Positions 16,990 through 26,541 of a stretch of 64,000 nt of DNA are shown piece after piece (the stretch's first letter is position 1; every line of letters starts with the position of its first letter). The notes beneath the pieces are model-generated. The model saw only the letters and a program-made list of their open reading frames with translations, did no database searches and had not been told where the DNA came from. Both the position numbers and the translations under genes were made by a program. Source of the DNA: Hoeflea_A sp965249925 (GTDB taxonomy: Bacteria > Pseudomonadota > Alphaproteobacteria > Rhizobiales > Rhizobiaceae); assembly GCA_965249925.1 (NCBI GenBank), contig OZ252260.1, positions 7,440,001 to 7,504,000 of the forward strand, in the 5' to 3' direction.

Positions 16990-19131
16990 TCATTCCTCGA
17001 CCCGGGCAAACCATTCGTCCTCGTCGATGATCTCGACTCCGAGTTCCTCCGCCTTTTTCCGCTTTGATCCGGCGCCCGGACCGGCAACCACCAGATCGGT
17101 TTTTTTGGAGACGGAACCCGCAGTCTTGGCACCCAGCCGCTCCGCCATGGCTTTTGCTTCGTCGCGTGACATGCGCTCCAGCGAGCCGGTAAACACAACG
17201 ATCTTGCCGGCGACGGGCGAATCGGTGGCGACGGTCTCGGCATCCCGCGGATGCACATGGGTCAGCAATTCATCGACGATCGCTGCATTGTGAGGTTCCC
17301 CGAAAAACTCGACCAGGGCATGCGCGGCCATCGGCCCGATTCCGTCGATATTCACCAAGTCCGCCCATGCTTCGCCTTCATGGTCCTGTGCCACCTTCAT
17401 GGCCTCGACGAAAGCCGTGGCCGACCGGTAGGTGCGCGCCAGGATCTTGGCATTTCCATCGCCGATATGACGAATCCCCAACGCAAAGATGAAGCGGTGT
17501 AAATCGACGGTGCGCCGTGATTCGATCGCGGCAAACAGGTTGGCGACGCTCTGTTCGCCCCAGCCCTCGCGGTTTTTCAGGCTTTTCAAGGCATCCGCCT
17601 CGTCGCGCGCCTGCAGGGTAAAGATCTCCACCGGGTTCTTGACCAGGCCGTCCTGGTAGAATGCTTCGGCCTGTTTTTCACCAAATCCTTCGATATCGAA
17701 CGCATTGCGCGACACGAAGTGTTTGAGTTTCTCGACCGCCTGGGCAGGGCAAATCAGATCTCCGGTACAGCGTCTGACCGAATCCATGCGGCCGGTCTTT
17801 TCGTTGATCTCGCGGGTCGCCGGACTGCCGCAGGCCGGACAGGTTTCCGGAAAAACAAAGGGTTTCGAATTGGCTGGACGCCGAAACAGGTCGACATCCA
17901 CGACCTTGGGAATGACATCGCCTGCCCGGTAAACCGTCACCGTATCGCCGATGCGCAGGTCCTTGCCGTCCCGAATCGGCTCGCCGTTGCTGCCGATCCC
18001 GGCAATGTAATCTTCGTTGTGCAGCGTCGCGTTGGAGACGACGACTCCGCCGACGGTCACCGGCTCAAGCCGCGCCACCGGGCTGAGCGCGCCGGTACGC
18101 CCGACCTGGATTTCAATGTCCTGCAGCACCGTCGTCGCCTTTTCGGCCGGAAACTTGTGGGCGATCGCCCATCGAGGACTGCCGGATCGGAAGCCGAGCC
18201 GGGCCTGCAAGGCCAAGCTGTCGACCTTGTAGACGACCCCGTCGATATCATAGGCCAGATCGGCCCGCTGTGCCTCGATAAGCCGGTACTGTTCGAGCAT
18301 GTCGTCGATCGTATCGCACAGCCGCATCAGCGGATTGACGACAAAACCCCAATCCCTGAAACGCGAGACAACTCCCATTTGCGTATCGGACGGAAGCTCG
18401 CTGTTGTCGCCCCATGCATAGGCGAAAAACTTGAGCGGACGGCTGGCGGTGATCGAGGTATCGAGCTGGCGCAGCGAACCGGCCGCCGTATTTCGTGGAT
18501 TGACATAGGTCTGCTTGCCGGCCGCCGTCTGCCGCGCATTGAGTTCGGCGAAGTCGGTCTTGGTCATGTAGACTTCCCCGCGAATTTCCATGACCTGCGG
18601 TGGATTTGCTTTAAGAACCTGAGGGATATCCCTGATCGTGCGAGCGTTTTCCGTCACGTTTTCGCCCACTGTACCGTCGCCGCGCGTGGCCGCGGTGACG
18701 AGGCGGCCGTCTTCGTAGCGCAGCGACAGCGACAGGCCGTCAATTTTCGGTTCCGCCGTCATCGGCAACGGCGCGTTCGTATCCAGTTTCAGGAACCGCC
18801 GTACCCGGTCGGCAAAGCTGCGCACGTCGTCGTCTGAAAACGCGTTATCCAGTGACAGCATAGCGACGCGGTGACTGACCTTGTCGAACTTGTCGAGAAC
18901 GGCGCCGCCAACCGCATCGCTGGGTGAATCGCTGCGCTTGAGATGCGGAAAACGCTCTTCGATAGCCCGGTTGCGTAGTTTCAATGCATCGTAATCGGCG
19001 TCCGAAATGACCGGCTGGTCTTCGGTATGATAATGGCGATTGTGCTCGGCAATTTCGTTTGCGAGCCGCTCCAGTTCCTTCACCGCCTGTTGCTCGGTCA
19101 GGGCATCGAGCGGAATGCTCCCTGCAGTCAT
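16990..19131 (-). CDS. ligA: NAD-dependent DNA ligase
   Basis: 713-residue replicative ligase that seals nicks using NAD. In order: domain Ia with HNRHYHTEDQPVISDADYD, the adenylation domain with catalytic lysine K129 in AEPKIDGLSLSL, the OB fold, a Cys4 zinc finger (CPACGSP ... CTGDLICPAQ), HhH repeats (FDIEGFGEKQAE, LVNIDGIGPMAAHAL) and a C-terminal BRCT domain from about residue 630 (GKIVVFTGSLERMSRDEAKA). The ATG at 19131 leads directly into domain Ia. It lies 25 bases after recN and is likely co-transcribed. Confidence 0.97.
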   Translation of the reverse strand: MTAGSIPLDALTEQQAVKELERLANEIAEHNRHYHTEDQPVISDADYDALKLRNRAIEERFPHLKRSDSPSDAVGGAVLDKFDKVSHRVAMLSLDNAFSDDDVRSFADRVRRFLKLDTNAPLPMTAEPKIDGLSLSLRYEDGRLVTAATRGDGTVGENVTENARTIRDIPQVLKANPPQVMEIRGEVYMTKTDFAELNARQTAAGKQTYVNPRNTAAGSLRQLDTSITASRPLKFFAYAWGDNSELPSDTQMGVVSRFRDWGFVVNPLMRLCDTIDDMLEQYRLIEAQRADLAYDIDGVVYKVDSLALQARLGFRSGSPRWAIAHKFPAEKATTVLQDIEIQVGRTGALSPVARLEPVTVGGVVVSNATLHNEDYIAGIGSNGEPIRDGKDLRIGDTVTVYRAGDVIPKVVDVDLFRRPANSKPFVFPETCPACGSPATREINEKTGRMDSVRRCTGDLICPAQAVEKLKHFVSRNAFDIEGFGEKQAEAFYQDGLVKNPVEIFTLQARDEADALKSLKNREGWGEQSVANLFAAIESRRTVDLHRFIFALGIRHIGDGNAKILARTYRSATAFVEAMKVAQDHEGEAWADLVNIDGIGPMAAHALVEFFGEPHNAAIVDELLTHVHPRDAETVATDSPVAGKIVVFTGSLERMSRDEAKAMAERLGAKTAGSVSKKTDLVVAGPGAGSKRKKAEELGVEIIDEDEWFARVEE

Positions 19132-19156
19132 GAATGAAAACCCCTGATGGTGACGG

Positions 19157-20824
19157 TTAGAGATCCTGCGCCAGAAGGCGGCCGGCGGCCGCACGCGCTT
19201 CATCTGTGATCGTCGCACCGGCGAGCATGCGGGCGATCTCTTCGCGGCGCGATTCCTGGTCCATGGTGCGCACCCGCGTTGTCAGTGAATCCCGGTTCTT
19301 GGTCCCCTTGGCGATGAGCATATGGGTCGCTGCGCGCGCAGCGACCTGCGGCGCATGGGTCACCGAAAGCACTTGCACGGTCTCGGAAAGCCGTTTCAGC
19401 CGCAGCCCGATCGCATCGGCAACCGCACCGCCAATGCCGGTGTCGATCTCGTCGAAGACCAGGGTCGGCGCCGATCCACGGTCGGCCAACGCCACTTTGA
19501 GCGCCAGCAGGAAGCGCGACAACTCGCCGCCGGAAGCGACTTTGAGGATGGGACCGGCGCGGGTTCCCGGATTGGTCTGCACATGGAACGACACCTGATC
19601 GAAACCATCGGCACTGCGTTGGGTCTCGTCACTGTTGATCTCCACCATAAAGCGCGCACGATCCAGTTTGAGGGCGGGCAGTTCGGCCATGACCGCCGCC
19701 GCCAGCGCAGCGCCTGCCGACTGGCGCCTATCCGCCAGGGCGCGAGCCCGTTGTCTGTAGGCATCCAGCGCTTCATCGACCTGTTGTTGCAGCAGCGCAA
19801 GCTGTTCCTCACCGGCATCGAGATCGGCCAGAGCCGTCACCATCCGGGCTGCCAAAGCCGGCAATTCGGAAACCGGCACGCCGTATTTGCGCGATGCTGC
19901 GCGCAGCGCGAACAGTCGCTCTTCACAAAGCTCAAGCTGTTGCGGATCGAACTCGGCTTCCGCCATGGCCGCCTCGACCGCCATCTGTGCGTCGGAAAGC
20001 CGGTCGATCGCAGCGCCGGTTGCTTCGATAACATCGTCGAGCAGGCCCGGCGCCTCCGTCGATTTGCGCTCCAGGCGCCGCAGAAGAGAGCTGAGCAGCG
20101 GCACCGGCGATCCCTGTCCACCAAGAATATCATGGGCTTCGTTGATATCTGCGGCGATTTTTTCCGCCCGCATCATGGCCGCCCGACGATCGGCGAGACG
20201 CTCCTCCTCACCGTCGACCGGTGCCAGCAATTCAAGCTCATCCACCGAAGCGCGCAGATAATCGCCTTCTCGCGCCGCCTCTTCGACCCTTTGCCGGTGT
20301 TCCTCAAACACCCGTTGCGAGCCGCGCCAGGCGTGATACTGCTCGGCCACCGACTCGACCAGTTCGCCATGACCACCGAACGCATCAAGCAGACGTCGGT
20401 GGGCATCCGCGTCGACCAGTGCCCGATCGTCGTGCTGACCATGGATCTCGACCAGCAGCCGGCCCATATCCCGCAGCAGGGAAACGCTTGCCGGCTGGTC
20501 GTTTATGAATGCCCTGCTGCGACCATCGGAACTCTGCATTCTTCGGAAGATCAGATCTCCTTCATCATCCAGGTCGTTGTCGCGCAGAAGCTGCCGCACC
20601 GGATGGTCCATCGCGACATCGAAGACCGCTGTGACCTGACCGCGTTCGGCACCGGCACGCACCAGACCCCCGTCGCCGCGCGCACCAAGCGCCAGCGAAA
20701 GGCTGTCAAGCAGGATCGACTTGCCGGCACCCGTCTCACCGGTCAGCACCGACAGCCCGTCCACGAACGTCAGATCGAGGCGATCGATCAGAACGATATC
20801 CCGGATCGACAGGTGTGTGAGCAT
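19157..20824 (-). CDS. recN: DNA repair protein RecN
   Basis: 555-residue SMC-like ATPase for double-strand break repair. The Walker A motif is GETGAGKSILLDSL near residue 29, the signature loop is LKVASGGELSRFLLALK, and Walker B follows in LVFDEIDTGIGG. The long Ala/Glu/Arg-rich middle is the coiled coil. Sequence MLTHLSIRDIVLIDRLDL is the standard RecN start. Order bamD-recN-ligA is usual in Rhizobiales downstream of ftsZ-lpxC. I do not find an alphaproteobacterial LexA box (GTTC-N7-GTTC) before it. Confidence 0.97.
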   Translation of the reverse strand: MLTHLSIRDIVLIDRLDLTFVDGLSVLTGETGAGKSILLDSLSLALGARGDGGLVRAGAERGQVTAVFDVAMDHPVRQLLRDNDLDDEGDLIFRRMQSSDGRSRAFINDQPASVSLLRDMGRLLVEIHGQHDDRALVDADAHRRLLDAFGGHGELVESVAEQYHAWRGSQRVFEEHRQRVEEAAREGDYLRASVDELELLAPVDGEEERLADRRAAMMRAEKIAADINEAHDILGGQGSPVPLLSSLLRRLERKSTEAPGLLDDVIEATGAAIDRLSDAQMAVEAAMAEAEFDPQQLELCEERLFALRAASRKYGVPVSELPALAARMVTALADLDAGEEQLALLQQQVDEALDAYRQRARALADRRQSAGAALAAAVMAELPALKLDRARFMVEINSDETQRSADGFDQVSFHVQTNPGTRAGPILKVASGGELSRFLLALKVALADRGSAPTLVFDEIDTGIGGAVADAIGLRLKRLSETVQVLSVTHAPQVAARAATHMLIAKGTKNRDSLTTRVRTMDQESRREEIARMLAGATITDEARAAAGRLLAQDL

Positions 20825-20904
20825 CCGATTCCCGTATCAGCCGCTGCGAATCGCTCCCGCTTTGCACGGGTGTGGCAGGGGAAAGTAGCGCAAGTCGCTA
20901 CAAG

Positions 20905-20930
20905 GCCAAAGCCCAAACCGGTGCTTTGGC
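20905..20930. terminator. Hairpin between bamD and recN
   Basis: Perfect 8-bp inverted repeat GCCAAAGC / GCTTTGGC with a 10-base loop. There is no T-run on either strand, so it may be a processing or attenuating hairpin rather than a full terminator. Confidence 0.3.
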
Positions 20931-20989
20931 TTGGCGGATCCCGCCGAAGACCGGACAGTTGAACGCACGGGAACCGGCCGTTGCAGGCG

Positions 20990-21871
20990 TCAGCTTTCGC
21001 TTTCGGTTTCGGCGCCGATCAGCGCCGAACCGGCACGGGTGAGCCAGGAGCCTCTGTTTTCGCGTGGCTCAAGTCCGCCGCTGGCCAGAAGCTTGTAGGA
21101 GTCCGCGTACCATTGGCTGTCCGGAAAATTGTATCCCAGCACCGCCGCCGCGGCCTGGGCGTCGGAGGTCAGGCCCATGGCGTAATAGACCTCGACCAAT
21201 CGTGCCAATGCTTCTTCGACTTGAACCGTGTTCGGAAAGGTCTCCACCACCGTTCGGAACCGGTTGATGGCGGCCGCATACTCTCTCCGTTCCTGGTAAT
21301 AGCGGCCAATCTGCATTTCCTTGCCGGCCAGTTGATCACGCGCGAACCGCATCTTCTCCTCCGAATCGAGCACATACTCGGATTCGGGGTAACGGGTGAT
21401 GACCTCGTTAAAGGCCTGGATCGCGCGTCGCGTAACGCGCTGGTCGCGTGTCACCTGGGGGATTTGCTTATAGTAGGAAAGCCCGATCAGATAGTAGGCA
21501 TAAGCCGTATCCTCGGAGTTTGGGTAGAGGCTGATGTAACGGCGGGCCGAATTGATCGACTCTGCATACCGACCCATGCGGTAGGTCGCGAAAGCATTGA
21601 GGACCATCGCCTTTCGCGCGAATTCGGAATACGGGTGCTGTTTGTCGATGGCTTCGAATTTCTGCGATGCCTCTCCAAGCCGTCCGGCCCGCATGTTGGC
21701 CAGCGCTTGGTTATACAGCACGTCCGCGGGATCGGTTTCGACGTCCAGCGCAGTGATATCGATGTCGTCGTTACTGCGACAGCCACCCGCAACCGCCAGG
21801 CCCGCGAGAGCAGCCGCGACCATTACGACACGCAATGAGCGGCGTACGCTGAAGCGCCCATGTCGATGCAT
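20990..21871 (-). CDS. bamD: Outer membrane assembly lipoprotein BamD
   Basis: 293-residue lipoprotein component of the BAM complex that inserts beta-barrel proteins. A basic N-terminus and a hydrophobic stretch end in the lipobox AGLAVAGGC. The tetratricopeptide repeats are clear, with YNQALANMRAGRLGEASQKFE, YPESEYVLDSEEKMRFARDQLAGKEM and YYQERREYAAAINRF as landmarks. The ATG at 21871 (MHRHGRF) places the signal peptide normally and has AGGA upstream; an in-frame ATG at 21883 is possible. The gene sits between lpxC and recN, the normal rhizobial order. Confidence 0.95.
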   Translation of the reverse strand: MHRHGRFSVRRSLRVVMVAAALAGLAVAGGCRSNDDIDITALDVETDPADVLYNQALANMRAGRLGEASQKFEAIDKQHPYSEFARKAMVLNAFATYRMGRYAESINSARRYISLYPNSEDTAYAYYLIGLSYYKQIPQVTRDQRVTRRAIQAFNEVITRYPESEYVLDSEEKMRFARDQLAGKEMQIGRYYQERREYAAAINRFRTVVETFPNTVQVEEALARLVEVYYAMGLTSDAQAAAAVLGYNFPDSQWYADSYKLLASGGLEPRENRGSWLTRAGSALIGAETESES

Positions 21872-22182
21872 TTCGGCTACCATCCTGTCGCGACCATCAG
21901 CTTCGAGTGCCGCCCGGACCGCCGACACCTGTGATCGATTCAGTCCCACTCCAAAGATACCCCTTTTGCTCAGGCACTGCATGCCCCAAAACCACCTGAT
22001 CCGCAATGTATTGCGCGCTCATTCGTACAATTTTATGGCGTTCTGGCTGAGTTCCACAGCTCCAATCGCTAGCCCTGATCCGCCGCTACGACCTATCCAT
22101 CGGGGAGCTGGACGCGGTGCGATCAATCCTCTGTCGAAGCGATCATTCCGGACAGACTCCGGCAAGCGATACGATCAATGAA
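21872..22182. other. lpxC-bamD intergenic region
   Basis: 311 bases with no credible gene. It presumably carries the bamD promoter. I find no clear hairpin, CtrA box or repeat. Confidence 0.5.
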
Positions 22183-23136
22183 CTACAGAGTCCATGGTGC
22201 GAACACCGGACCTGAAACAGTGACCAGTTCGCCGCGCCGCCTGGTTTGTTCGCGCCGTTGTGCCGTTTCGACCACCTCATATGCGCTCGCATCATCAAGC
22301 AGTGCTTTTAAAGCCAGAGAATTCAGCTTATGGCCGCCGCGATAGGAGCGATAGCAACCGATGAACCGGGCGCCCGCCAGGGCCAGGTCACCGATCGCAT
22401 CAAGCGTCTTGTGTCGGACGAATTCGTTGTCGAACCGCAACCCCTCGACATTTATGACGGTGTCGTCTTCGCCGATAACGATGGAATTCTCCAGCGACGA
22501 CCCCAATGCATGTCCGGAAGCCCAGAGAAACTCGACATCCCGCATAAAACCGAAAGTACGGGCACGCGCCAGTTCGGTTCGGAAGACCTCGGGGCTTATA
22601 TCACCTTTCCAGGTCTGGCGGCCGATCACCTCGCAGTCGAAATCGATATCGATTTCGAAGCGCGTCCCCTCGTAGGGCACGAATTCGGCCCACGAACCGC
22701 CCGCTTCGATGCGTACGGGTTTGACGACCCGCAAGTAACGCCGCTTGGACACCAGAACGTCAATACCCGCCTTGTCCAGGGTATCGACGAAAACCATCGA
22801 ACTACCGTCCATGATCGGCACTTCGGCGCCACTGATATCGATTATGATGTTGTCGATTTCGAGCGCATAGATCGCCGCCATCAGGTGTTCCACCGTGGCA
22901 ACAAACGTGCCCTTGGCATCGCCCAGCACCGTGCACAGCTCGGTTGCCGCGACCTGAGAGGCGGTGGCCCGGATGTTGTGCTCACCGTCGACCAGTCGCT
23001 GGCGAAACACGATACCGGTATCGGCTTCGGCGGGCGAAAATGTCACCGTGACATCGGCACCGCTGTGAACGCCCACGCCCGAGAGGGTCGCCTCGTTCAC
23101 AATCGTTGTCTGATAACCGAAATAATCGATACCCAT
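22183..23136 (-). CDS. lpxC: UDP-3-O-acyl-N-acetylglucosamine deacetylase
   Basis: 317-residue zinc enzyme making the first committed step of lipid A synthesis. The zinc-binding and catalytic motifs are present: VEHLMAAIYAL (His), FVRHKTLDAIGDLALAG (HKxxDxxGD, two zinc ligands and the catalytic Asp) and GGHKLNSLALKALL (catalytic His). VPIMDGSS is the conserved loop. The start is set at the ATG at 23136 (MGIDYFGYQTT). It follows ftsZ by 324 bases with its own likely promoter. A CtrA-like site lies upstream. Confidence 0.97.
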   Translation of the reverse strand: MGIDYFGYQTTIVNEATLSGVGVHSGADVTVTFSPAEADTGIVFRQRLVDGEHNIRATASQVAATELCTVLGDAKGTFVATVEHLMAAIYALEIDNIIIDISGAEVPIMDGSSMVFVDTLDKAGIDVLVSKRRYLRVVKPVRIEAGGSWAEFVPYEGTRFEIDIDFDCEVIGRQTWKGDISPEVFRTELARARTFGFMRDVEFLWASGHALGSSLENSIVIGEDDTVINVEGLRFDNEFVRHKTLDAIGDLALAGARFIGCYRSYRGGHKLNSLALKALLDDASAYEVVETAQRREQTRRRGELVTVSGPVFAPWTL

Positions 23137-23313
23137 GAACCAGCCTGATGTATCTGTGAAGCACGGCATACCGGAACGGCTTCGAAATGCACGCAACCAA
23201 AAAGGCGTTCAATTTCAGTGGGTTCCGGTTACCTTTTGTCCCATCCTATATCCCCGACTGGGAAACATAAGCGCCCCCTCAGGGCAAACCAAATCACGGT
23301 TTCTTACCGTTTA

Positions 23314-23329
23314 TTACGGCATATTTAAC
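23314..23329 (+). promoter_or_regulatory. CtrA-like site upstream of lpxC
   Basis: TTAC-GGCATAT-TTAAC, one mismatch from the full CtrA consensus TTAA-N7-TTAAC with correct spacing, about 180 bases upstream of the lpxC start codon and within an AT-rich patch. Binding is inferred. Confidence 0.4.
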
Positions 23330-23397
23330 GCATGTTTTCAGCCAGTTAGGCGTTGCCGCGGGGTGCCACAAAAAACACGTCCGATGGTCCGCGAATC

Positions 23398-23432
23398 GCC
23401 CGGGCCAACTCCATGATGGAATCGGCCCGGGC
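23398..23432 (-). terminator. Hairpin after ftsZ
   Basis: Perfect 9-bp inverted repeat GCCCGGGCC / GGCCCGGGC with a 17-base loop, about 30 bases past the ftsZ stop. A TTTTTT run follows some 22 bases further on the minus strand. A second set of arms (CCAACTC/GAGTTGG) could pair alternatively. Probable end of the dcw transcript. Confidence 0.45.
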
Positions 23433-23460
23433 CTGAGTTGGGCGGGCGGTCGATGTTCGC

Positions 23461-25152
23461 CTACATCGCCTGGCGCCGCAGGAACGCCGGTATTTCCAGC
23501 TGTTCGTCCTCGCTCGGTTGCGCCGGCTTCGGTTGTTCACGACCCTGATCATCGAGATTACCGCGCTTCGGGGCATAGAGACTGGCCTCTGCCGACAGGG
23601 CCCGTCGCTCGCCGCCCGGTGCTGGCTGAGGCTGTGCCGACGTCGCCGGCTGCTCTTCATCCTCGCGTCGCCCAAGACTACTGGACAGACGTTTGAGCAG
23701 ACCCATCGGGCCACGCTCATCCTGTGCGTTGGCCGCTTGCTCCATTTCAGCCTGCACAACCGGCGGGAAATCCTCGATCCGTGGCATCTTGGGCGCCTGC
23801 CCGGCATCCTGCGCCGGAGCCGGCGCAGCGGCAGCCGGTACCGTCTGCTGTGGTTGCTGGGCGGCCGGCGGCTGTGCCGGCTGTTGCGCGACCGGCTGCG
23901 GAGCCGGCTGCTGCGGCACCGGTTGCGGGGTGGCGCGACTCTGGATCGGCGCCTTCGGTTGCTGACCGGCGAACAGGCGGCTCTGCGGCCGGAAGTTATC
24001 CTCGGCGGCCGCCGATGCCTCTGGCGCGGCGATCGTCAGTTCCTGCTCCAGTTCGGCCTCCGCCAGCTTGATGGTGTTCTCCACCTGATCCGCAGGTGCG
24101 GCCACCGTCACCGCCGGCTGAACCGGACGGTTGGCCGGCCGTGCCGCGGAGACCGTCATCGGCGGTTCGGCTTGTTGCGGCAGACCCACGCGGTCAATGC
24201 CGGTCGCCACGACCGACACGCGGATGAGACCTTCCAGTTCCTCGTCAAAGGTCGCGCCGAGAATGATGTTGGCGTCCGGATCGACCTCCTCGCGGATACG
24301 GGTCGCCGCCTCGTCGACCTCGAACAGCGTCATGTCACGGCCGCCGGTGATCGAGATCAGCAGACCCTGGGCGCCCTTCATTGAGGTTTCGTCGAGCAGC
24401 GGATTGGAGATCGCCGCTTCGGCGGCCGCCATGGCGCGTCCGTCTCCGGATCCCTCGCCGGTGCCCATCATCGCCTTGCCCATCTCTCGCATCACCGAGC
24501 GCACGTCGGCAAAGTCGAGATTGATCAGCCCCTCTTTGACCATCAGGTCGGTAATGCAGGCGACCCCGGAATAGAGCACCTGGTCGGCCATGCCGAAGGC
24601 GTCGGCGAAGGTGGTCTTGTCGTTGGCGATCCGGAACAGGTTCTGGTTCGGAATGACGATCAGTGTGTCCACCGACTTTTGCAGTTCGTCGATACCGTCA
24701 TCGGCGATCCGCATGCGGCGCTGCCCCTCGAAGTGGAATGGTTTGGTGACCACGCCGACCGTCAGGATCCCCTTCTCGCGCGCCGCCTCGGCAACCACCG
24801 GCGCCGCGCCGGTTCCGGTGCCGCCACCCATACCGGCGGTGACGAAACACATGTGCGTGCCCATCAGATGATCGTTGATCTCGTCAATGCACTCGCGGGC
24901 CGCAGCGCAACCGACCTCCGGTTGAGATCCGGCACCGAGCCCCTCGGTAACCGCGACACCCATCTGAATGATGCGGTCCGCCTTCGACATGCTGAGCGCC
25001 TGGGCGTCGGTGTTCGCCACAACGAAATCGACCCCCTCCAGCCCAGCATTGATCATGTTGTTGACAGCATTTCCGCCGCCACCGCCAACACCGAAAACGG
25101 TGATCCGCGGCTTAAGCTCGGTGATGTCCGGCTTCTGAAGATTAATAGTCAT
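23461..25152 (-). CDS. ftsZ: Cell division protein FtsZ
   Basis: 563-residue tubulin-like GTPase that forms the Z ring. The GTP-binding signature GGGTGTGAAPVV is at 109-120, the T7 loop is NLDFADVRSVM near 211, and residues 1-320 make the core. A long disordered linker rich in Pro, Gln and Ala (about 325-550) follows, typical of alphaproteobacteria. The C-terminal peptide LEIPAFLRRQ, which binds FtsA and other tethers, closes the protein. The ATG at 25152 has GAGGG upstream. It lies 57 bases after ftsA. Confidence 0.98.
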   Translation of the reverse strand: MTINLQKPDITELKPRITVFGVGGGGGNAVNNMINAGLEGVDFVVANTDAQALSMSKADRIIQMGVAVTEGLGAGSQPEVGCAAARECIDEINDHLMGTHMCFVTAGMGGGTGTGAAPVVAEAAREKGILTVGVVTKPFHFEGQRRMRIADDGIDELQKSVDTLIVIPNQNLFRIANDKTTFADAFGMADQVLYSGVACITDLMVKEGLINLDFADVRSVMREMGKAMMGTGEGSGDGRAMAAAEAAISNPLLDETSMKGAQGLLISITGGRDMTLFEVDEAATRIREEVDPDANIILGATFDEELEGLIRVSVVATGIDRVGLPQQAEPPMTVSAARPANRPVQPAVTVAAPADQVENTIKLAEAELEQELTIAAPEASAAAEDNFRPQSRLFAGQQPKAPIQSRATPQPVPQQPAPQPVAQQPAQPPAAQQPQQTVPAAAAPAPAQDAGQAPKMPRIEDFPPVVQAEMEQAANAQDERGPMGLLKRLSSSLGRREDEEQPATSAQPQPAPGGERRALSAEASLYAPKRGNLDDQGREQPKPAQPSEDEQLEIPAFLRRQAM

Positions 25153-25209
25153 GGCACCCTCGTTCCCTTTCTCACTCAGCCGCACCGCCACGCCGGCCAG
25201 ATTGAACGC

Positions 25210-26541
25210 CTAAAAACTCTCTTTTATCCACTGCCCCATGCGGGCCAGACGCCCGCTGCCCGACACCGCGCGATACCGCCCGGCGCGTTCATTTCCACGG
25301 CTCTCGAGCGCAGCGATCTGCGGGTAGATCATCAGACCGATCGCCGTCGAAAAAGCCGGCCCCTTGGCCGCGGCCGGCAGTCCGGCAACACCCAGCGGCC
25401 GGCCGATCCTGACATTGCGCGCCAGGATCCGTCGTGCCGCATCGGCAATGCCGGTCAGTTGGCTGGCGCCACCCGTCAGTACGATACGCCGCCCGACCAC
25501 CGGGGCATATCCCGACCGCTGGATGCGGTCGCGAATCATCTCCAGTGTCTCCTCGACCCGGGCCCGAACGATGCGCGTCAGCAGCGCTTTCGGCATCTGC
25601 AAGGGCAGGTCGTTCTCGTTGTCGCCAATCGGCGGCACCGAAACCGTGTCATGGTCGTCGCCGGTCACCGGCAGCGCCGAACCGTGCACCACTTTCAGCC
25701 GTTCGGCATCTTCCAGCCGTGTCGACAGGCCCCTGGCCAGGTCCATCGTCACGTGATGGCCGCCCAATGCGATGGCATCGGCATGCACCATACGCCCCTC
25801 GGTAAACACTGAAATCGTGGTGGTCCCGCCGCCCATATCGATGCAGGCACAACCGATTTCGGCTTCGTCGTCGACCAATGCCGCAAGGCCGCTGGCGTAG
25901 GGTGTCGCCACCATCGCCTCGACCGTCAGGTGTGCGCGGTTGACGCACAGTTCCAGATTGCGCAATGGCGCCGTCTCCGCGGTCAGCACATGCATGTCGA
26001 CACCGAGATTGTGGCCAAACATGCCAAGCGGATCCCGGATCGACTTCTCGCCATCCAGGCTGTAGCCGATCGGCAGCGAATGCAGTGTTCCCCGGTCGGG
26101 GGCCGCAACCTGCCCGGATGCCAGCGCCAGGACCTTCTTCAAGTCGGAGCGCTGCACCTCATGGCCACCAAGATCGATGCTGGCCGAATAGAGATCGCTT
26201 TTCAACCGGCCCGCCGAGACGTTGACGATCAGCGATTCGACCGTCACGCCAGCCCGTTTCTCGGCCGTATGGACCGCCATGCGCACTGAACTTTCCACGG
26301 CATCGAGATCAGCGATGACGCCTGCCTTGATGCCACGCGATTTGTGGTGGCCGACCCCGATGACCTCGACGTCATGCGTGCGGCCCGGCAGAAGCCGCGT
26401 CTCCTCACGCGGCTCAAGACGACCGATGAGACAGACAACCTTGGTCGAGCCGATGTCGAGCACCGTCGCCACGCTCGAACGTTTGGCCGGCAGGCCGCGC
26501 AGATGCGGGACGGAGAAGGAACCGGGACGGAAGACGTTCAT
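25210..26541 (-). CDS. ftsA: Cell division protein FtsA
   Basis: 443-residue actin-like ATPase that tethers FtsZ to the membrane. VATVLDIGSTKVVCLIG is the phosphate-1 motif, CIDMGGGTTTISVF is phosphate-2 and VLTGGASQLTG is the adenosine motif. The extreme C-terminus SGRLARMGQWIKESF is the amphipathic membrane-targeting helix. It overlaps the ftsQ stop by four bases (ATGA), so the two are translationally coupled. Confidence 0.97.
   Translation of the reverse strand: MNVFRPGSFSVPHLRGLPAKRSSVATVLDIGSTKVVCLIGRLEPREETRLLPGRTHDVEVIGVGHHKSRGIKAGVIADLDAVESSVRMAVHTAEKRAGVTVESLIVNVSAGRLKSDLYSASIDLGGHEVQRSDLKKVLALASGQVAAPDRGTLHSLPIGYSLDGEKSIRDPLGMFGHNLGVDMHVLTAETAPLRNLELCVNRAHLTVEAMVATPYASGLAALVDDEAEIGCACIDMGGGTTTISVFTEGRMVHADAIALGGHHVTMDLARGLSTRLEDAERLKVVHGSALPVTGDDHDTVSVPPIGDNENDLPLQMPKALLTRIVRARVEETLEMIRDRIQRSGYAPVVGRRIVLTGGASQLTGIADAARRILARNVRIGRPLGVAGLPAAAKGPAFSTAIGLMIYPQIAALESRGNERAGRYRAVSGSGRLARMGQWIKESF

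Noticed and set aside
20961..20974. GAAC-N6-GAAC near bamD/recN as a LexA (SOS) box
   Set aside because: The alphaproteobacterial LexA site needs N7 spacing, and this one is next to the bamD stop codon, not immediately before recN.
23518..24384. Arg/Leu-rich frame antisense to the FtsZ linker
   Set aside because: Produced by the Pro/Gln/Ala-rich repetitive linker of FtsZ read on the other strand; no protein features.
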